From positions 346,622 through 410,621 of the forward strand of contig NC_015315.1 in the NCBI RefSeq assembly GCF_000193375.1: a stretch of DNA of 64,000 nt. Reading direction: 5' to 3'. Under the pieces are notes generated by a model, which saw only the letters and a list, made by a program, of their open reading frames with translations, was not told the DNA's origin and made no database searches. The position numbers and the translations under genes are program-made. This DNA comes from Thermoproteus uzoniensis 768-20. Lineage in GTDB: Archaea; Thermoproteota; Thermoprotei; Thermoproteales; Thermoproteaceae. Below are positions 45,224 to 52,546 of this stretch, in pieces (position 1 is the first letter of the stretch; each line of letters opens with the position of its first letter).

Positions 45224-46339
45224 ATGAACGTAGAGGATCTGGTTAAGGAAATAAAGGCCAACTTTAGGCCGAAGCTGAAAGTTATAGAATGGAAAGGCGA
45301 TAGGCTGGTCCTGCTCGACCAAAGGCTACTCCCCTTCGAGACTAGATACCTAGAGCTGAAGACCGTCGACGCGGTCGCCGACGCTATAAGGAACATGGCC
45401 GTCCGCGGAGCGCCGGCAATAGGCATAACCGCCGCGTACGGCATGGCCCTTGCCCTCTTCGAGCGCGACGTCGGCGACCTCAACAACGCCTTGAAGGCGC
45501 TGGAGCTGGCCAGAGACAAGCTGTCTAGGACTAGGCCGACTGCCCAGAACCTGTTCTGGGCCTTGAATAGAATGTATGGCAAAGCCAAGGCGTTAGTTGA
45601 GGCTGGATCCGTCAAAAACACGAAGGAGTTGAGGGAGGAGTTAGTCGCGGAGGCCAACAGGATATTCGACGAGGAGCTCGACGCCGAGGTGAGGATGGGG
45701 GTATACGGCGTCCAGCTTATACAGCCGGGGGACTGGGTCTTAACCCAATGCAACGCCGGCAGTTTGGCGACCGGAGCTCTAGGCACCGCGACGGCGCCTA
45801 TCTATGTGGCTAAATATCTGGGCATAGACGTCTCGGTCATAGCGCCCGAGACCCGGCCGTGGCAACAGGGAGCCAGGCTTACCGCCTACGAGCTCAGAGA
45901 GAACGGCGTCAGGGTCAAGCTAATAGCCGACACGGCCGTAGGGCTCGTCTTGAGGAGGAGGCTCGTGAACTTGGCGATAGTGGGAGCCGACAGAATCCTC
46001 GCCGACGGCACCGTCTATAACAAGATCGGCACTTTGAACGAGGCGGTATTGGCCCACGAATTCGGCGTGCCCTTCTACGTAGCCGCGCCCACCAGCACCT
46101 TCGACCTCGAGCATAAGCCTGAGGAGGTCCGCATAGAGGAGCGCGATCCCGACGAGGTCAGAACGGTCAGGACAGCACACGGTAACGTGTACGTGACGAT
46201 GACCGATATCGACGTCTACAACCCCGTCTTCGACGAGACTCCGCCTAAATATATAACCGCTATAATAACCGAGGTGGGCCTACTGACGCAACCGCTTGAT
46301 AGGAATATCAAGAGGTTCGTGGCCCAGAGATCGTCTTAG
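45224..46339 (+). CDS. mtnA: S-methyl-5-thioribose-1-phosphate isomerase (eIF2B-like)
   Basis: The 371-residue protein has the MtnA pattern: VIEWKGDRLVLLDQRLLP, RGAPAIG, the Cys of TQCNAGS, PETRPWQQGARLTA, and the Asp of VGADRI with NKIGT. It isomerises methylthioribose 1-phosphate in methionine salvage. Archaeal relatives include ribose-1,5-bisphosphate isomerase, but the ETRPWQQG segment favours MtnA. TATA TGTATAAATA (45194-45203) is about 25 bases before ATG. Confidence 0.88.
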   Translation: MNVEDLVKEIKANFRPKLKVIEWKGDRLVLLDQRLLPFETRYLELKTVDAVADAIRNMAVRGAPAIGITAAYGMALALFERDVGDLNNALKALELARDKLSRTRPTAQNLFWALNRMYGKAKALVEAGSVKNTKELREELVAEANRIFDEELDAEVRMGVYGVQLIQPGDWVLTQCNAGSLATGALGTATAPIYVAKYLGIDVSVIAPETRPWQQGARLTAYELRENGVRVKLIADTAVGLVLRRRLVNLAIVGADRILADGTVYNKIGTLNEAVLAHEFGVPFYVAAPTSTFDLEHKPEEVRIEERDPDEVRTVRTAHGNVYVTMTDIDVYNPVFDETPPKYITAIITEVGLLTQPLDRNIKRFVAQRSS

Positions 46340-46381
46340 GCAGGAGCGAATATTCTGCACGCTTCTGGTCGGTATAAGCTT

Positions 46382-46399
46382 TTAAGGCCATGGCCTTAA
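46382..46399. repeat. 18-bp perfect palindrome upstream of a winged-helix gene
   Basis: TTAAGGCCATGGCCTTAA is its own reverse complement. It lies about 72 bases before the ATG of the winged-helix gene at 46454, with three AAGCTT sites around it (46376, 46424, 46436). A dimeric regulator could bind it; autoregulation by the adjacent protein is an inference. Confidence 0.6.
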
Positions 46400-46441
46400 T
46401 GGATTTTAGATGTATATTAAGAAAAGCTTAAAAATAAGCTT

Positions 46442-46448
46442 GAGGTGG
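46442..46448 (+). promoter_or_regulatory. Shine-Dalgarno site of the gene at 46454
   Basis: GAGGTGG lies 6 bases before ATG 46454, complementary to the archaeal 16S 3' end. Together with a TATA-like TGTATATTAA (46411-46420), it suggests a short leader, unlike the mostly leaderless genes around it. This decides for ATG 46454 over the GTG at 46445. Confidence 0.45.
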
Positions 46449-46453
46449 GGCAT

Positions 46454-46780
46454 ATGGACTTGGATCATTTGGAACGTAGACTTGTAGATGCTCTAGTGTC
46501 GTTGATAAAAAATTCAAAGGGAAAGGTCGTAAGCATAAGGGCGGCTTCTTTAGCTAAAATGACGGGGTACGGCTCCGATCACAGAACTATACTCAGGGCC
46601 GCCCGGCTTTTGAAAAGGCTATCGAGGCAGAATTTGGTGAGGGCGAATACCGAGGGTCTCGGCAAGAACAGAAGCTATAGGTATGTATTGGACGAAAACT
46701 CCGAGCTGTGGCGCCTCGTCAGATCTAACCCCACGGTCAAGGCCAAGGAGCTCCTCGCCCAGCTAATTAAAAACTCTTAA
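46454..46780 (+). CDS. Winged-helix/HTH domain protein, 108 aa
   Basis: A small basic protein with a helix-turn-helix look: IRAASLAKMTGYGSDHRTIL, then AARLLKRLSRQNLVRAN and a wing (GLGKNRSYRYVL). It resembles archaeal small wHTH regulators. The stop overlaps the start of the RNA methyltransferase gene by one base, so they are co-transcribed. The 18-bp palindrome upstream is a possible operator. Target unknown. Confidence 0.65.
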   Translation: MDLDHLERRLVDALVSLIKNSKGKVVSIRAASLAKMTGYGSDHRTILRAARLLKRLSRQNLVRANTEGLGKNRSYRYVLDENSELWRLVRSNPTVKAKELLAQLIKNS

Positions 46781-47919
46781 TGTGGATTGATTTTAATGGA
46801 ATAAGAATAGATAAAGATCTATATAATGAATTTCTTCAATATATAAGCGATAAGGAGATAGAGAGAATCCTCCTAGCGATCAAGAGGCCCCCACATAGAT
46901 ACTACATTAGGGCAAACACTGTCAAAATAACGCCGGAAGAGCTCGTCGAACGGCTATCCAAGAGGTTCTCCGTATATCGCGACGAATATCTAGAGGAGGC
47001 TCTGTGGATCCCAATAAGGGGACCCTTCAACGTGCCCTCGGCCAGGAAAGAGGTCGTAGCCGAAAAGCGGGCCGCCGAGAGCGTGTATATGGGTAGCGAT
47101 CTCTATGCGCCGGGCGTCCTCAAGGCGCCCGGTGTGCGTAGAGGCGACGAGGTAAACGTCGTTAGCCCGGATGGGCAGGTCGTGGCCTACGGCGTCGCCG
47201 AGATGGACGGGCTCGACATGGTGAAGTATAGGCGGGGGCTCGCAGTGAGGACCCTCCGGAGCGTCTACGAGGCTCCGAAGCTCAGGGAGCTCGAGGAGTT
47301 CGCGAGGGGCTACTTCTACGACCAGAGCATGCCGGCCATGTGGGCGGGCAGACTGGCCGCCGCCTTGGGCGCCAGAAGGGCGATAGACCTAAACGCGTCG
47401 CCGGGCGGGAAGACCACCCACATGGCGCAGTTGTCAATCCACGTGATAGCGTTCGACCGGTCGAGGCCTAAGGTAGAGCGAATAATCGAAAACGCCAGGA
47501 GGCTGGGCCTAGAACATCTCGTCGACGTGTTGGTGCACGACAGCCGGTATGTTGATAGGGATTTTCCGTTCTTAAGAGGCGACGTGGCGCTCGTAGATCC
47601 TCCCTGTAGTGATCTAGGCGTTAGGCCTAAGCTCAGCCACACGATCTCTATGAGAGACGTAGAGACCTTGGCGCGCTACCAGAGGCAGTTCATAGCCGCG
47701 GCGGCCAGATTGGCCAGATACGTAATATACTCAACCTGCACGCTTACGTTCACAGAAAACGAGGGGAACGTGCTGTGGGCCTCCGAGGAGCTCGGGCTGA
47801 AGACCGTGTCGATATACGTGCCGAGGGCTGTAGAAGGCTGGGGATGCGGCAATTGCAGACGCTTTATGCCCAACGTCTTCGATGCGCCCGGCTTCTTCCT
47901 GGCCGTGTTAAGCCAATGA
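46780..47919 (+). CDS. NOP2/Sun family RNA m5C methyltransferase with PUA domain
   Basis: The 379-residue protein has an N-terminal segment, a PUA-like domain (about 95-170, SDLYAPGVLKAPGVRRGDEV) and a Rossmann methyltransferase domain. The SAM motif reads IDLNASPGGKTTHMA; the two catalytic cysteines are Cys276 (VDPPCSDLG) and Cys320 (YSTCTLT). The architecture fits NSUN6/archaeal tRNA or rRNA cytosine-C5 methyltransferases. Its first 25 codons are AT-rich. The 3' end overlaps a small zinc-finger gene by 12 bases. Confidence 0.9.
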   Translation: MWIDFNGIRIDKDLYNEFLQYISDKEIERILLAIKRPPHRYYIRANTVKITPEELVERLSKRFSVYRDEYLEEALWIPIRGPFNVPSARKEVVAEKRAAESVYMGSDLYAPGVLKAPGVRRGDEVNVVSPDGQVVAYGVAEMDGLDMVKYRRGLAVRTLRSVYEAPKLRELEEFARGYFYDQSMPAMWAGRLAAALGARRAIDLNASPGGKTTHMAQLSIHVIAFDRSRPKVERIIENARRLGLEHLVDVLVHDSRYVDRDFPFLRGDVALVDPPCSDLGVRPKLSHTISMRDVETLARYQRQFIAAAARLARYVIYSTCTLTFTENEGNVLWASEELGLKTVSIYVPRAVEGWGCGNCRRFMPNVFDAPGFFLAVLSQ

Positions 47920-48135
47920 CTTCAGCGTCTTCGAGACATGTTCGTCACATATCTTCTTATATTTACAATATATACACGCGACAGGGTTCTCGCCTCTAAG
48001 CCTTCTCTGGACGACCCTACAGACCTCCTTGACATAATATTGGGGAAAACAGTCGTCGCACACGAATACGCTTCCGCGGACGTACGCTATCTTGGCCACA
48101 TTGACGTCGCGGCCGCAGACGGAGCACCGCGGCAT
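47908..48135 (-). CDS. Small cysteine-rich zinc-binding protein, 75 aa
   Basis: The protein has three cysteine pairs: CSVC near the N-terminus, CDDC in the middle and CIYC with a further Cys and His near the C-terminus (KKICDEH). This suggests one or two zinc sites. No known family is clear. Its TATA (TTAAAAAC on the minus strand, 48154-48161) overlaps the promoter region of the divergent AMMECR1 gene, and its 3' end overlaps the methyltransferase gene. Confidence 0.65.
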   Translation of the reverse strand: MPRCSVCGRDVNVAKIAYVRGSVFVCDDCFPQYYVKEVCRVVQRRLRGENPVACIYCKYKKICDEHVSKTLKSLA

Positions 48136-48136
48136 G

Positions 48137-48161
48137 AATATATTTTTGGGGCCGTTTTTAA
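48137..48161. promoter_or_regulatory. Interleaved divergent promoters, zinc protein and AMMECR1
   Basis: The starts at 48135 (minus) and 48166 (plus) are only 30 bases apart. The plus TATA (AATATATTTTT, 48137-48147) and the minus TATA (TTAAAAAC, 48161-48154) each lie between the two starts, 22-24 bases from their own start codon. Initiation complexes on the two cannot easily coexist, so transcription may be mutually exclusive. Confidence 0.55.
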
Positions 48162-48165
48162 GGAC

Positions 48166-48825
48166 ATGTCTTTCCGTCCCTATTCCCTCGAGGAAGGGGC
48201 CTTCCTAGTCAGGCTGGCCAGAAGAGCCGTGGAGGAATACTTGACGCGCGGCGTGATAATAGAGCCTCCGGCAGATACGCCAGAGAGGCTGTTGAGGGAT
48301 CCCTACGGCGTCTTCACGACAGTGGAGAAGCTTGCGGGCGGAAAGCTGGAGTTGAGGGGTTGTATAGGCTATCCGGAGGGCTATAGGAACGTGGCGTACG
48401 CGACTATATACAGCGCCATAGCCGCGTGTTGCCAAGATCCGCGCTTCCCCGCCATGACGAGCGACGAGCTGGACGACGTGGTGTTCGAGGTGTCTGTGTT
48501 GAGCCCGTTGAGGCAGTTGCCTCCCAACCCCAAGGAGTACTTAAAGTCTGTCGAGGTGGGGAGGCATGGGATAGTGATAAGGAGAGGGTTCTACTCCGGC
48601 CTCCTTCTGCCCCAAGTGCCTGTGGAGGAATGTTGGGACTCCGAGGAGTTCCTCTCGAACGGATGCCTTAAGGCCTGGCTACATGCCGATTGTTGGCTTG
48701 ACGAGAGGACCAAGGTCTACGTCTTCGAGGCGCAGTTGTTCAAGGAGAAAGAGCCGCGGGGCGAGATATACGAACGCGATCTCAAGCAAGAGCTAGCAGG
48801 CTGTCCGGCTCGTACCAATAGGTGA
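48166..48825 (+). CDS. AMMECR1 domain protein
   Basis: The 219-residue protein has the invariant AMMECR1 segment LRGCIGYPEG and SAIAACCQDPRFPAMT, followed by VSVLSPLRQL and GLLLPQVPVEECWDSEEFLSNGCLKAWL. This universal family has no settled function; in archaea the gene often sits near other conserved genes. ATG 48166 is preferred to the much longer frame from 47938, which overlaps the divergent gene. It overlaps the convergent GTPase by 44 bases. Confidence 0.9.
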   Translation: MSFRPYSLEEGAFLVRLARRAVEEYLTRGVIIEPPADTPERLLRDPYGVFTTVEKLAGGKLELRGCIGYPEGYRNVAYATIYSAIAACCQDPRFPAMTSDELDDVVFEVSVLSPLRQLPPNPKEYLKSVEVGRHGIVIRRGFYSGLLLPQVPVEECWDSEEFLSNGCLKAWLHADCWLDERTKVYVFEAQLFKEKEPRGEIYERDLKQELAGCPARTNR

Positions 48826-49570
48826 GCCTCCCCTCTATCCAGTCGACTAAGACCCTCCTGGCCGCCTCGTCGATGTTTACGCGGCCGCCCTTCAGCAGAC
48901 GCCCATAGCGCCTGCCGACGTACTCGAGCGCCTCCTCAGCCGACGAGCCCGCGTATCCGTATATCTCGAGGGCCTTGGGGTTGAGCTTGAGCACTCTATT
49001 TATCAACGCAACGGCGTAGGGCACCGCGTCGTCGACTCTGCCTGGATCCACCGCGCCGCGGACCACGGCGATCGCCGGATCCGCGGCGCCTTCGGCCGTG
49101 AGGACGCCAGGGGTGTCTATGACCAATAGCCAGCTCTTGGCCCTCACCAGCTGTTCGCCCCTGGTCCAGCCGGGCTTCGGGCTCGTCGACGCGACGTGTC
49201 TGCCCTTGAGGTAGTTTATTATCGTGGACTTTCCCACGTTTGGATACCCGACTACGGCAACCTTGACCGGGACCGCTGGCGCCAGCCTCTTTATGTAGGC
49301 CATCAGCTTCCTCGTGCCGAGCCTCTCCTTAGCGCTGAAGAACACCGACGGAAGCCCTTGCGACTCGAACCAACGCTTCCATCTAAGCCCTACCCCCAAC
49401 GGAATTAGGTCTGCCTTATTTATAGCAACTATAATCCGTTTGCCTAAAGATTCGGCAAGCCTCTCCACGTCTAAGTTGCGCGTAGCGAGGGGGTCCCGGG
49501 CGTCCAGCACCTCGAGGACTACATCGCTGTCCTCTACGACTCTTCTGACTCTTCTCCAGGCCTCAGCCAC
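48782..49570 (-). CDS. Circularly permuted GTPase (YlqF/YawG-like)
   Basis: The 262-residue protein has its GTPase motifs in permuted order: G4 NKAD (51-54), then G1 GYPNVGKS (108-115), then G3 DTPG (152-155). This is the YlqF/Nog2-type order of ribosome assembly GTPases, probably acting on the large subunit. I choose GTG 49570: a TATA-like ATTTAAAC (49594-49601) is about 26 bases upstream and GGGGGTGAT is close before it. The longer frame from 49612 overlaps the upstream gene more. Confidence 0.85.
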   Translation of the reverse strand: MAEAWRRVRRVVEDSDVVLEVLDARDPLATRNLDVERLAESLGKRIIVAINKADLIPLGVGLRWKRWFESQGLPSVFFSAKERLGTRKLMAYIKRLAPAVPVKVAVVGYPNVGKSTIINYLKGRHVASTSPKPGWTRGEQLVRAKSWLLVIDTPGVLTAEGAADPAIAVVRGAVDPGRVDDAVPYAVALINRVLKLNPKALEIYGYAGSSAEEALEYVGRRYGRLLKGGRVNIDEAARRVLVDWIEGRLTYWYEPDSLLALA

Positions 49571-49878
49571 GCGACAATCACCCCCACGTGGTTTAAATGC
49601 CCTCTCTCGCATTCGCCGTATAGATCCCTATAGACGTAGAACTTGGTTAGAGATCCGCCGCATTTGGCGCATTTGAGCTCGGCCTTCCCTAGAATTGAGT
49701 ATCCGGCCGGCTCGTATCTTATGGAATACGCATAAAGCGGCCTATCGCCGGACAGCGCTACGAGATAGTAATCGCCGTTGTCGCCAGCCACTATATACCT
49801 CACAGCGTTGGCTATGTCGGCAGATCTCACGCCGGCCACTTTATCGACCTTGGAACCCGCTCTAGTCTTGGCCTCCAT
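49534..49878 (-). CDS. Hypothetical protein with a zinc-ribbon-like motif, 114 aa
   Basis: The protein has a central CAKCGG and a later CERGH that together look like a zinc ribbon (C-x2-C ... C-x2-H). The N-terminal half is alpha/beta without a known signature. It precedes and overlaps the GTPase gene, so they may share a transcript. Its TATA lies in the shared element at 49894-49905. Confidence 0.6.
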   Translation of the reverse strand: MEAKTRAGSKVDKVAGVRSADIANAVRYIVAGDNGDYYLVALSGDRPLYAYSIRYEPAGYSILGKAELKCAKCGGSLTKFYVYRDLYGECERGHLNHVGVIVAWLRPGEESEES

Positions 49879-49893
49879 GTAGTTGGTAGCGCA

Positions 49894-49905
49894 ATAATTT
49901 TAAAG
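49894..49905. promoter_or_regulatory. Shared promoter, zinc-ribbon protein and ATP synthase subunit D
   Basis: ATAATTTTAAAG lies about 21 bases from the minus start at 49878 and 24 bases from the plus start at 49924. It can function as TATA box for both divergent genes. Confidence 0.5.
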
Positions 49906-49923
49906 AGGCGCCGCCTAGAGGCA

Positions 49924-50529
49924 GTGTCCTCGCGCGTGAGCCCTTCGCGGCTGGAGTTGATCAACCAGCGGAGGAGGCTCCAGCTTTTCATGAGGATAAA
50001 AAAGACGTTGGAGGACGCGAGGAACAGCACTATACAGAGAATAAGAGCGCTTATAGCTGAGCTCGAAAGAGATAGAGCCGAGATAGCGGCGCGGTTTTCG
50101 GAGATATCGGACCTCTTCAAGATGGCGGCCGCCAAGGAGGGCATCGATAGGCTGGATATGTTGGCCGAGATGACGCCTAAGACGGCCGCCGTCGCTCTAG
50201 TCAATAGAGGCCTCTATATGGGCTTGGAGGTGGAGAACTACGGCAAGTACCCTATCTATAGCCTGATAGCGGAGGCGCCTGAGCTGGACCTAGCACTAGT
50301 AAAGATGCGCGATCTGTTGCCTAAACTAATCTCGTTCGCCGAGAAGGAGACCTTGTTTTACACGCTTCTGAACAGAGTCAGGGAGTACCAGCGCATGATC
50401 AACGCAATAGATTACGTGATAGTTCCAAGGATTCAGGAAACCATCAAGTACATAACTCTAGCGCTGGAAGAACAGGAGAGGGAAGACTTCATAAGGCGGA
50501 AGATCATCACGGCGGCGGCCCAGAGCTAG
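49924..50529 (+). CDS. atpD: A-type ATP synthase subunit D
   Basis: The 201-residue protein has the subunit D pattern: an N-terminal helix SPSRLELINQRRRLQLFMRIKKTLEDARN and the C-terminal helix NRVREYQRMINAIDYVIVPRIQETIKYITLALEEQERE, which together form the rotor central stalk. It links the proteolipid ring to the catalytic A3B3 head. Subunits A and B are not in the window. It starts the plus-strand part of the ATP synthase cluster. Confidence 0.93.
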   Translation: MSSRVSPSRLELINQRRRLQLFMRIKKTLEDARNSTIQRIRALIAELERDRAEIAARFSEISDLFKMAAAKEGIDRLDMLAEMTPKTAAVALVNRGLYMGLEVENYGKYPIYSLIAEAPELDLALVKMRDLLPKLISFAEKETLFYTLLNRVREYQRMINAIDYVIVPRIQETIKYITLALEEQEREDFIRRKIITAAAQS

Positions 50530-50568
50530 CGGCCGTAAACGATTAAAACAGCTCGCAAGAGGGCTTCG

Positions 50569-50721
50569 ATGTCTATGAAGGGGCTTGAGGCCCAGATAAA
50601 GGAGCTTATAGATAAAGAACTCGAAAAAATTCTCAGCGAGGCCAAGAAGGAGCTCGACGAATCTATCAGAGAGATCGATGTCCAAATAGAGAGGCTAAGG
50701 CAATATTTAAAAGCACGGTAA
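50569..50721 (+). CDS. Small coiled-coil ORF in the ATP synthase cluster, 50 aa
   Basis: A 50-codon frame from ATG 50569 to TAA at 50721, below common ORF length cut-offs. The peptide is an almost perfect charged amphipathic helix (EAQIKELIDKELEKILSEAK ... ESIREIDVQIERLRQYL). A TATA-like GATTAAAACA (50541-50550) is about 24 bases upstream. It sits between subunits D and K, so it may be a short peripheral-stalk or assembly subunit, perhaps a small relative of subunit E or H. Coding status is inferred from bias and context only. Confidence 0.6.
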   Translation: MSMKGLEAQIKELIDKELEKILSEAKKELDESIREIDVQIERLRQYLKAR

Positions 50722-50734
50722 AACACCGTGGGCC

Positions 50735-51007
50735 ATGGCGGCCAAATACCTATTGCCTCTCCTGTTGCTGAGCGCGGCTGCGTTTGCGCAGACGACCCAA
50801 TCGGGCAACCAATATATAGGGGCCGGCTTGGCCGTAGGCCTCGCAGGTCTGGGAGCCGGCATAGGCGTGGGCATAGCCGGCGCGGCGGCTATATCGGCCC
50901 TCGTCGAGAAGCCGCAGGAGCGCGTGTGGTACCTAATATTCGTGGCGCTGGCGGAGGCAATAGCTATATACGGATTGCTGATAAGCTTTATACTTGCTGC
51001 TAAATAA
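50735..51007 (+). CDS. atpK: A-type ATP synthase proteolipid subunit K (c)
   Basis: The 90-residue protein has a cleavable-type signal (LLPLLLLSAAAFAQ), a Gly-rich helix (GAGLAVGLAGLGAGIGVGIAGAA) and a second helix with the ion-binding Glu74 (VALAEAIAIYGLL). It is a single hairpin, as in most archaeal c-subunits. The TATA-like ATATTTAAAAG (50711-50721) overlaps the stop of the small ORF. It overlaps the convergent subunit C gene by 8 bases. Confidence 0.93.
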   Translation: MAAKYLLPLLLLSAAAFAQTTQSGNQYIGAGLAVGLAGLGAGIGVGIAGAAAISALVEKPQERVWYLIFVALAEAIAIYGLLISFILAAK

Positions 51008-52049
51008 GCGTCAGGGGGGCGAAGTAACTGCGCCTTTTTTCTACAGAGACGCCTTCTACCAACATGGCGGCTGCCTTGACTATGAGCATGGCCTCTGCCC
51101 TCATGTACTCCAACGACGCCAGCAACGAGCCCAAGGAGAACTCAGAACACTCTACGATACAGGCGTCGGCGAGCCTCCTCATTATCGCCGGATAGGCGTT
51201 GTCGAGGACCACCGAGAGGTTTTCGAACGTGGGCTCCTCAGAAGCCATGGAGGCGATAACCTGGCCCCACGGCTTGATCCCGGATATCAAGTCCAAGGTC
51301 TTGGCGACCTCGCCGCGCGCAGTGGCGTCGAATATCTCCTTGACGATACCAGAGGGCATGCCGGTGGTGAGAGACGCAATCTCCTCGGGGGAGAGACCCC
51401 ATATCTTAGCCCTAACGGCCAACACCACATCGAAATACGTAGTTAATGTATCTATCAATTTATCAATAGATTTATCTTGTAATTCTTTTAAAAACTTTGT
51501 ATAATCTAATATCCATTGCCTATCTATAAATATAGTAAATTTATCATAGCCGAATTTCTGCATTAGCTCAAACGCCCCAGCCGCCGGATGCCCCAGAGCC
51601 TTAAGCCTCTCACCCACCTCCTCGACGCTCCTTGCCCCCAGAAGCGAGGTCACGACATAGCGCCGACCGGTAAAATCGAGAGGCTCCATTATTACAAAGT
51701 CCTCGGGGTTCTTGCCCGATCTTATCGCGGTAATTATATACTCAATATTCTCGTACTCGAAGCGTCTGAGATGGAGCCTTATTACCTCCCTGCCGTCTTC
51801 AGGCACGCCGAGATACAGCTCCTTCACGTTGTTCATATATGTTTTAATAATTTGTTCTCTTAAGTCATTCAACGTATCTTTTGTCAATTTATCTATAGAA
51901 ACTTGATATTGAGTGGTTCTTAAGACATTTAGATATTCATCTGGAGAGCTGGCATAGGCGAGCGCTACTGCCTTATCTCTCGGGAGCGATTTAACTCGAA
52001 GACCTCTAACTCTGGGGCCTAGGCTAGGCCTCCTCAGTATAGAGCTCAT
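51000..52049 (-). CDS. atpC: A-type ATP synthase subunit C
   Basis: The 349-residue helical protein fits archaeal subunit C (the V0 subunit d relative), which couples the central stalk to the c-ring. Typical: three similar helical blocks and no transmembrane segment. Its ATG overlaps the stop of the upstream subunit H gene (ATGA). Two internal stretches (about 51425-51545 and 51835-51960) use very AT-rich codons. It converges on atpK. Confidence 0.8.
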   Translation of the reverse strand: MSSILRRPSLGPRVRGLRVKSLPRDKAVALAYASSPDEYLNVLRTTQYQVSIDKLTKDTLNDLREQIIKTYMNNVKELYLGVPEDGREVIRLHLRRFEYENIEYIITAIRSGKNPEDFVIMEPLDFTGRRYVVTSLLGARSVEEVGERLKALGHPAAGAFELMQKFGYDKFTIFIDRQWILDYTKFLKELQDKSIDKLIDTLTTYFDVVLAVRAKIWGLSPEEIASLTTGMPSGIVKEIFDATARGEVAKTLDLISGIKPWGQVIASMASEEPTFENLSVVLDNAYPAIMRRLADACIVECSEFSLGSLLASLEYMRAEAMLIVKAAAMLVEGVSVEKRRSYFAPLTLI

Positions 52050-52369
52050 AAACCTAGTTGTTTCAGCACGGCGTCAAGCACCTCCTGCCTCTTCTTGTTA
52101 AACGACTCAAGCAACTTGCTCCTCCTCTGCTCAGCCTCTTGCAGAATGCGGGCGGCCTCCTCCCTAGCCTCCTTTAGCGCCTTCTCTCTATAATCTTGCA
52201 CCGTCTTTCTCACTATCGAGTCGACTATGGCGTTTAGTTGGCTAGAATATTTATCTATAATTTTGTTTGTATTGTTCTGAACCTTCTGTTTAATTTGTTC
52301 AGCTTCCTTTATTGCTCTATCTATTTCTTCAAGGTTTTTTAAAATCTCGTCGAGCTTCAACATCGGCAA
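52046..52369 (-). CDS. atpH: A-type ATP synthase subunit H (peripheral stalk)
   Basis: A 107-residue, fully helical protein rich in Glu, Lys, Gln and Arg, with the right length for archaeal subunit H/G, the long coiled-coil partner of subunit E in the peripheral stalk. Two ATGs (52369 and 52363) are possible. It is upstream of, and overlaps, the subunit C gene on the minus strand. An alternative label is subunit E, but E is normally near 200 residues. Confidence 0.7.
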   Translation of the reverse strand: MPMLKLDEILKNLEEIDRAIKEAEQIKQKVQNNTNKIIDKYSSQLNAIVDSIVRKTVQDYREKALKEAREEAARILQEAEQRRSKLLESFNKKRQEVLDAVLKQLGL

Positions 52370-52411
52370 CCTACCGCCTTCGTTGTTTTTATCTATTTCC
52401 TTCCTCCACTC

Positions 52412-52466
52412 CAGTGATGAGCTCAGGACTGGCCGATAACGTGAAGAGATTTTCTCGCCTCTGATC
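52412..52466 (+). ncRNA. Candidate C/D box sRNA
   Basis: Boxes in order: C GTGATGA (52414-52420), 12-base guide, D' CCGA (52433-52436), 4-base spacer, C' GTGAAGA (52441-52447), 13-base guide, D CTGA (52461-52464). This order and spacing is that of archaeal C/D box sRNAs that direct 2'-O-methylation with L7Ae, Nop5 and fibrillarin. A TATA-like TTTTTATC (52386-52393) lies about 22 bases before the presumed 5' end. The gap between atpH and the stomatin gene holds no ORF. Only D' and C' depart from consensus. Confidence 0.55.
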
Positions 52467-52546
52467 GGTGCGCGGACTTATCATCAGATCTTCAGACCGT
52501 CCCCACGCAATCCTCACCAACTTAATTAAGGGGATAGTATTTGTGT

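Noticed and set aside
46424..46441. AAGCTT direct repeats as a CRISPR or integration site
   Set aside because: Only three 6-base copies with irregular spacing and no spacers; more likely part of the promoter region.
52480..52525. Minus-strand C/D-like pattern (GTGAGGA, CTGA, CTGATGA) next to the plus-strand candidate
   Set aside because: Box C is imperfect, the guide is too long and box D is only CCGA; it overlaps the stomatin promoter.
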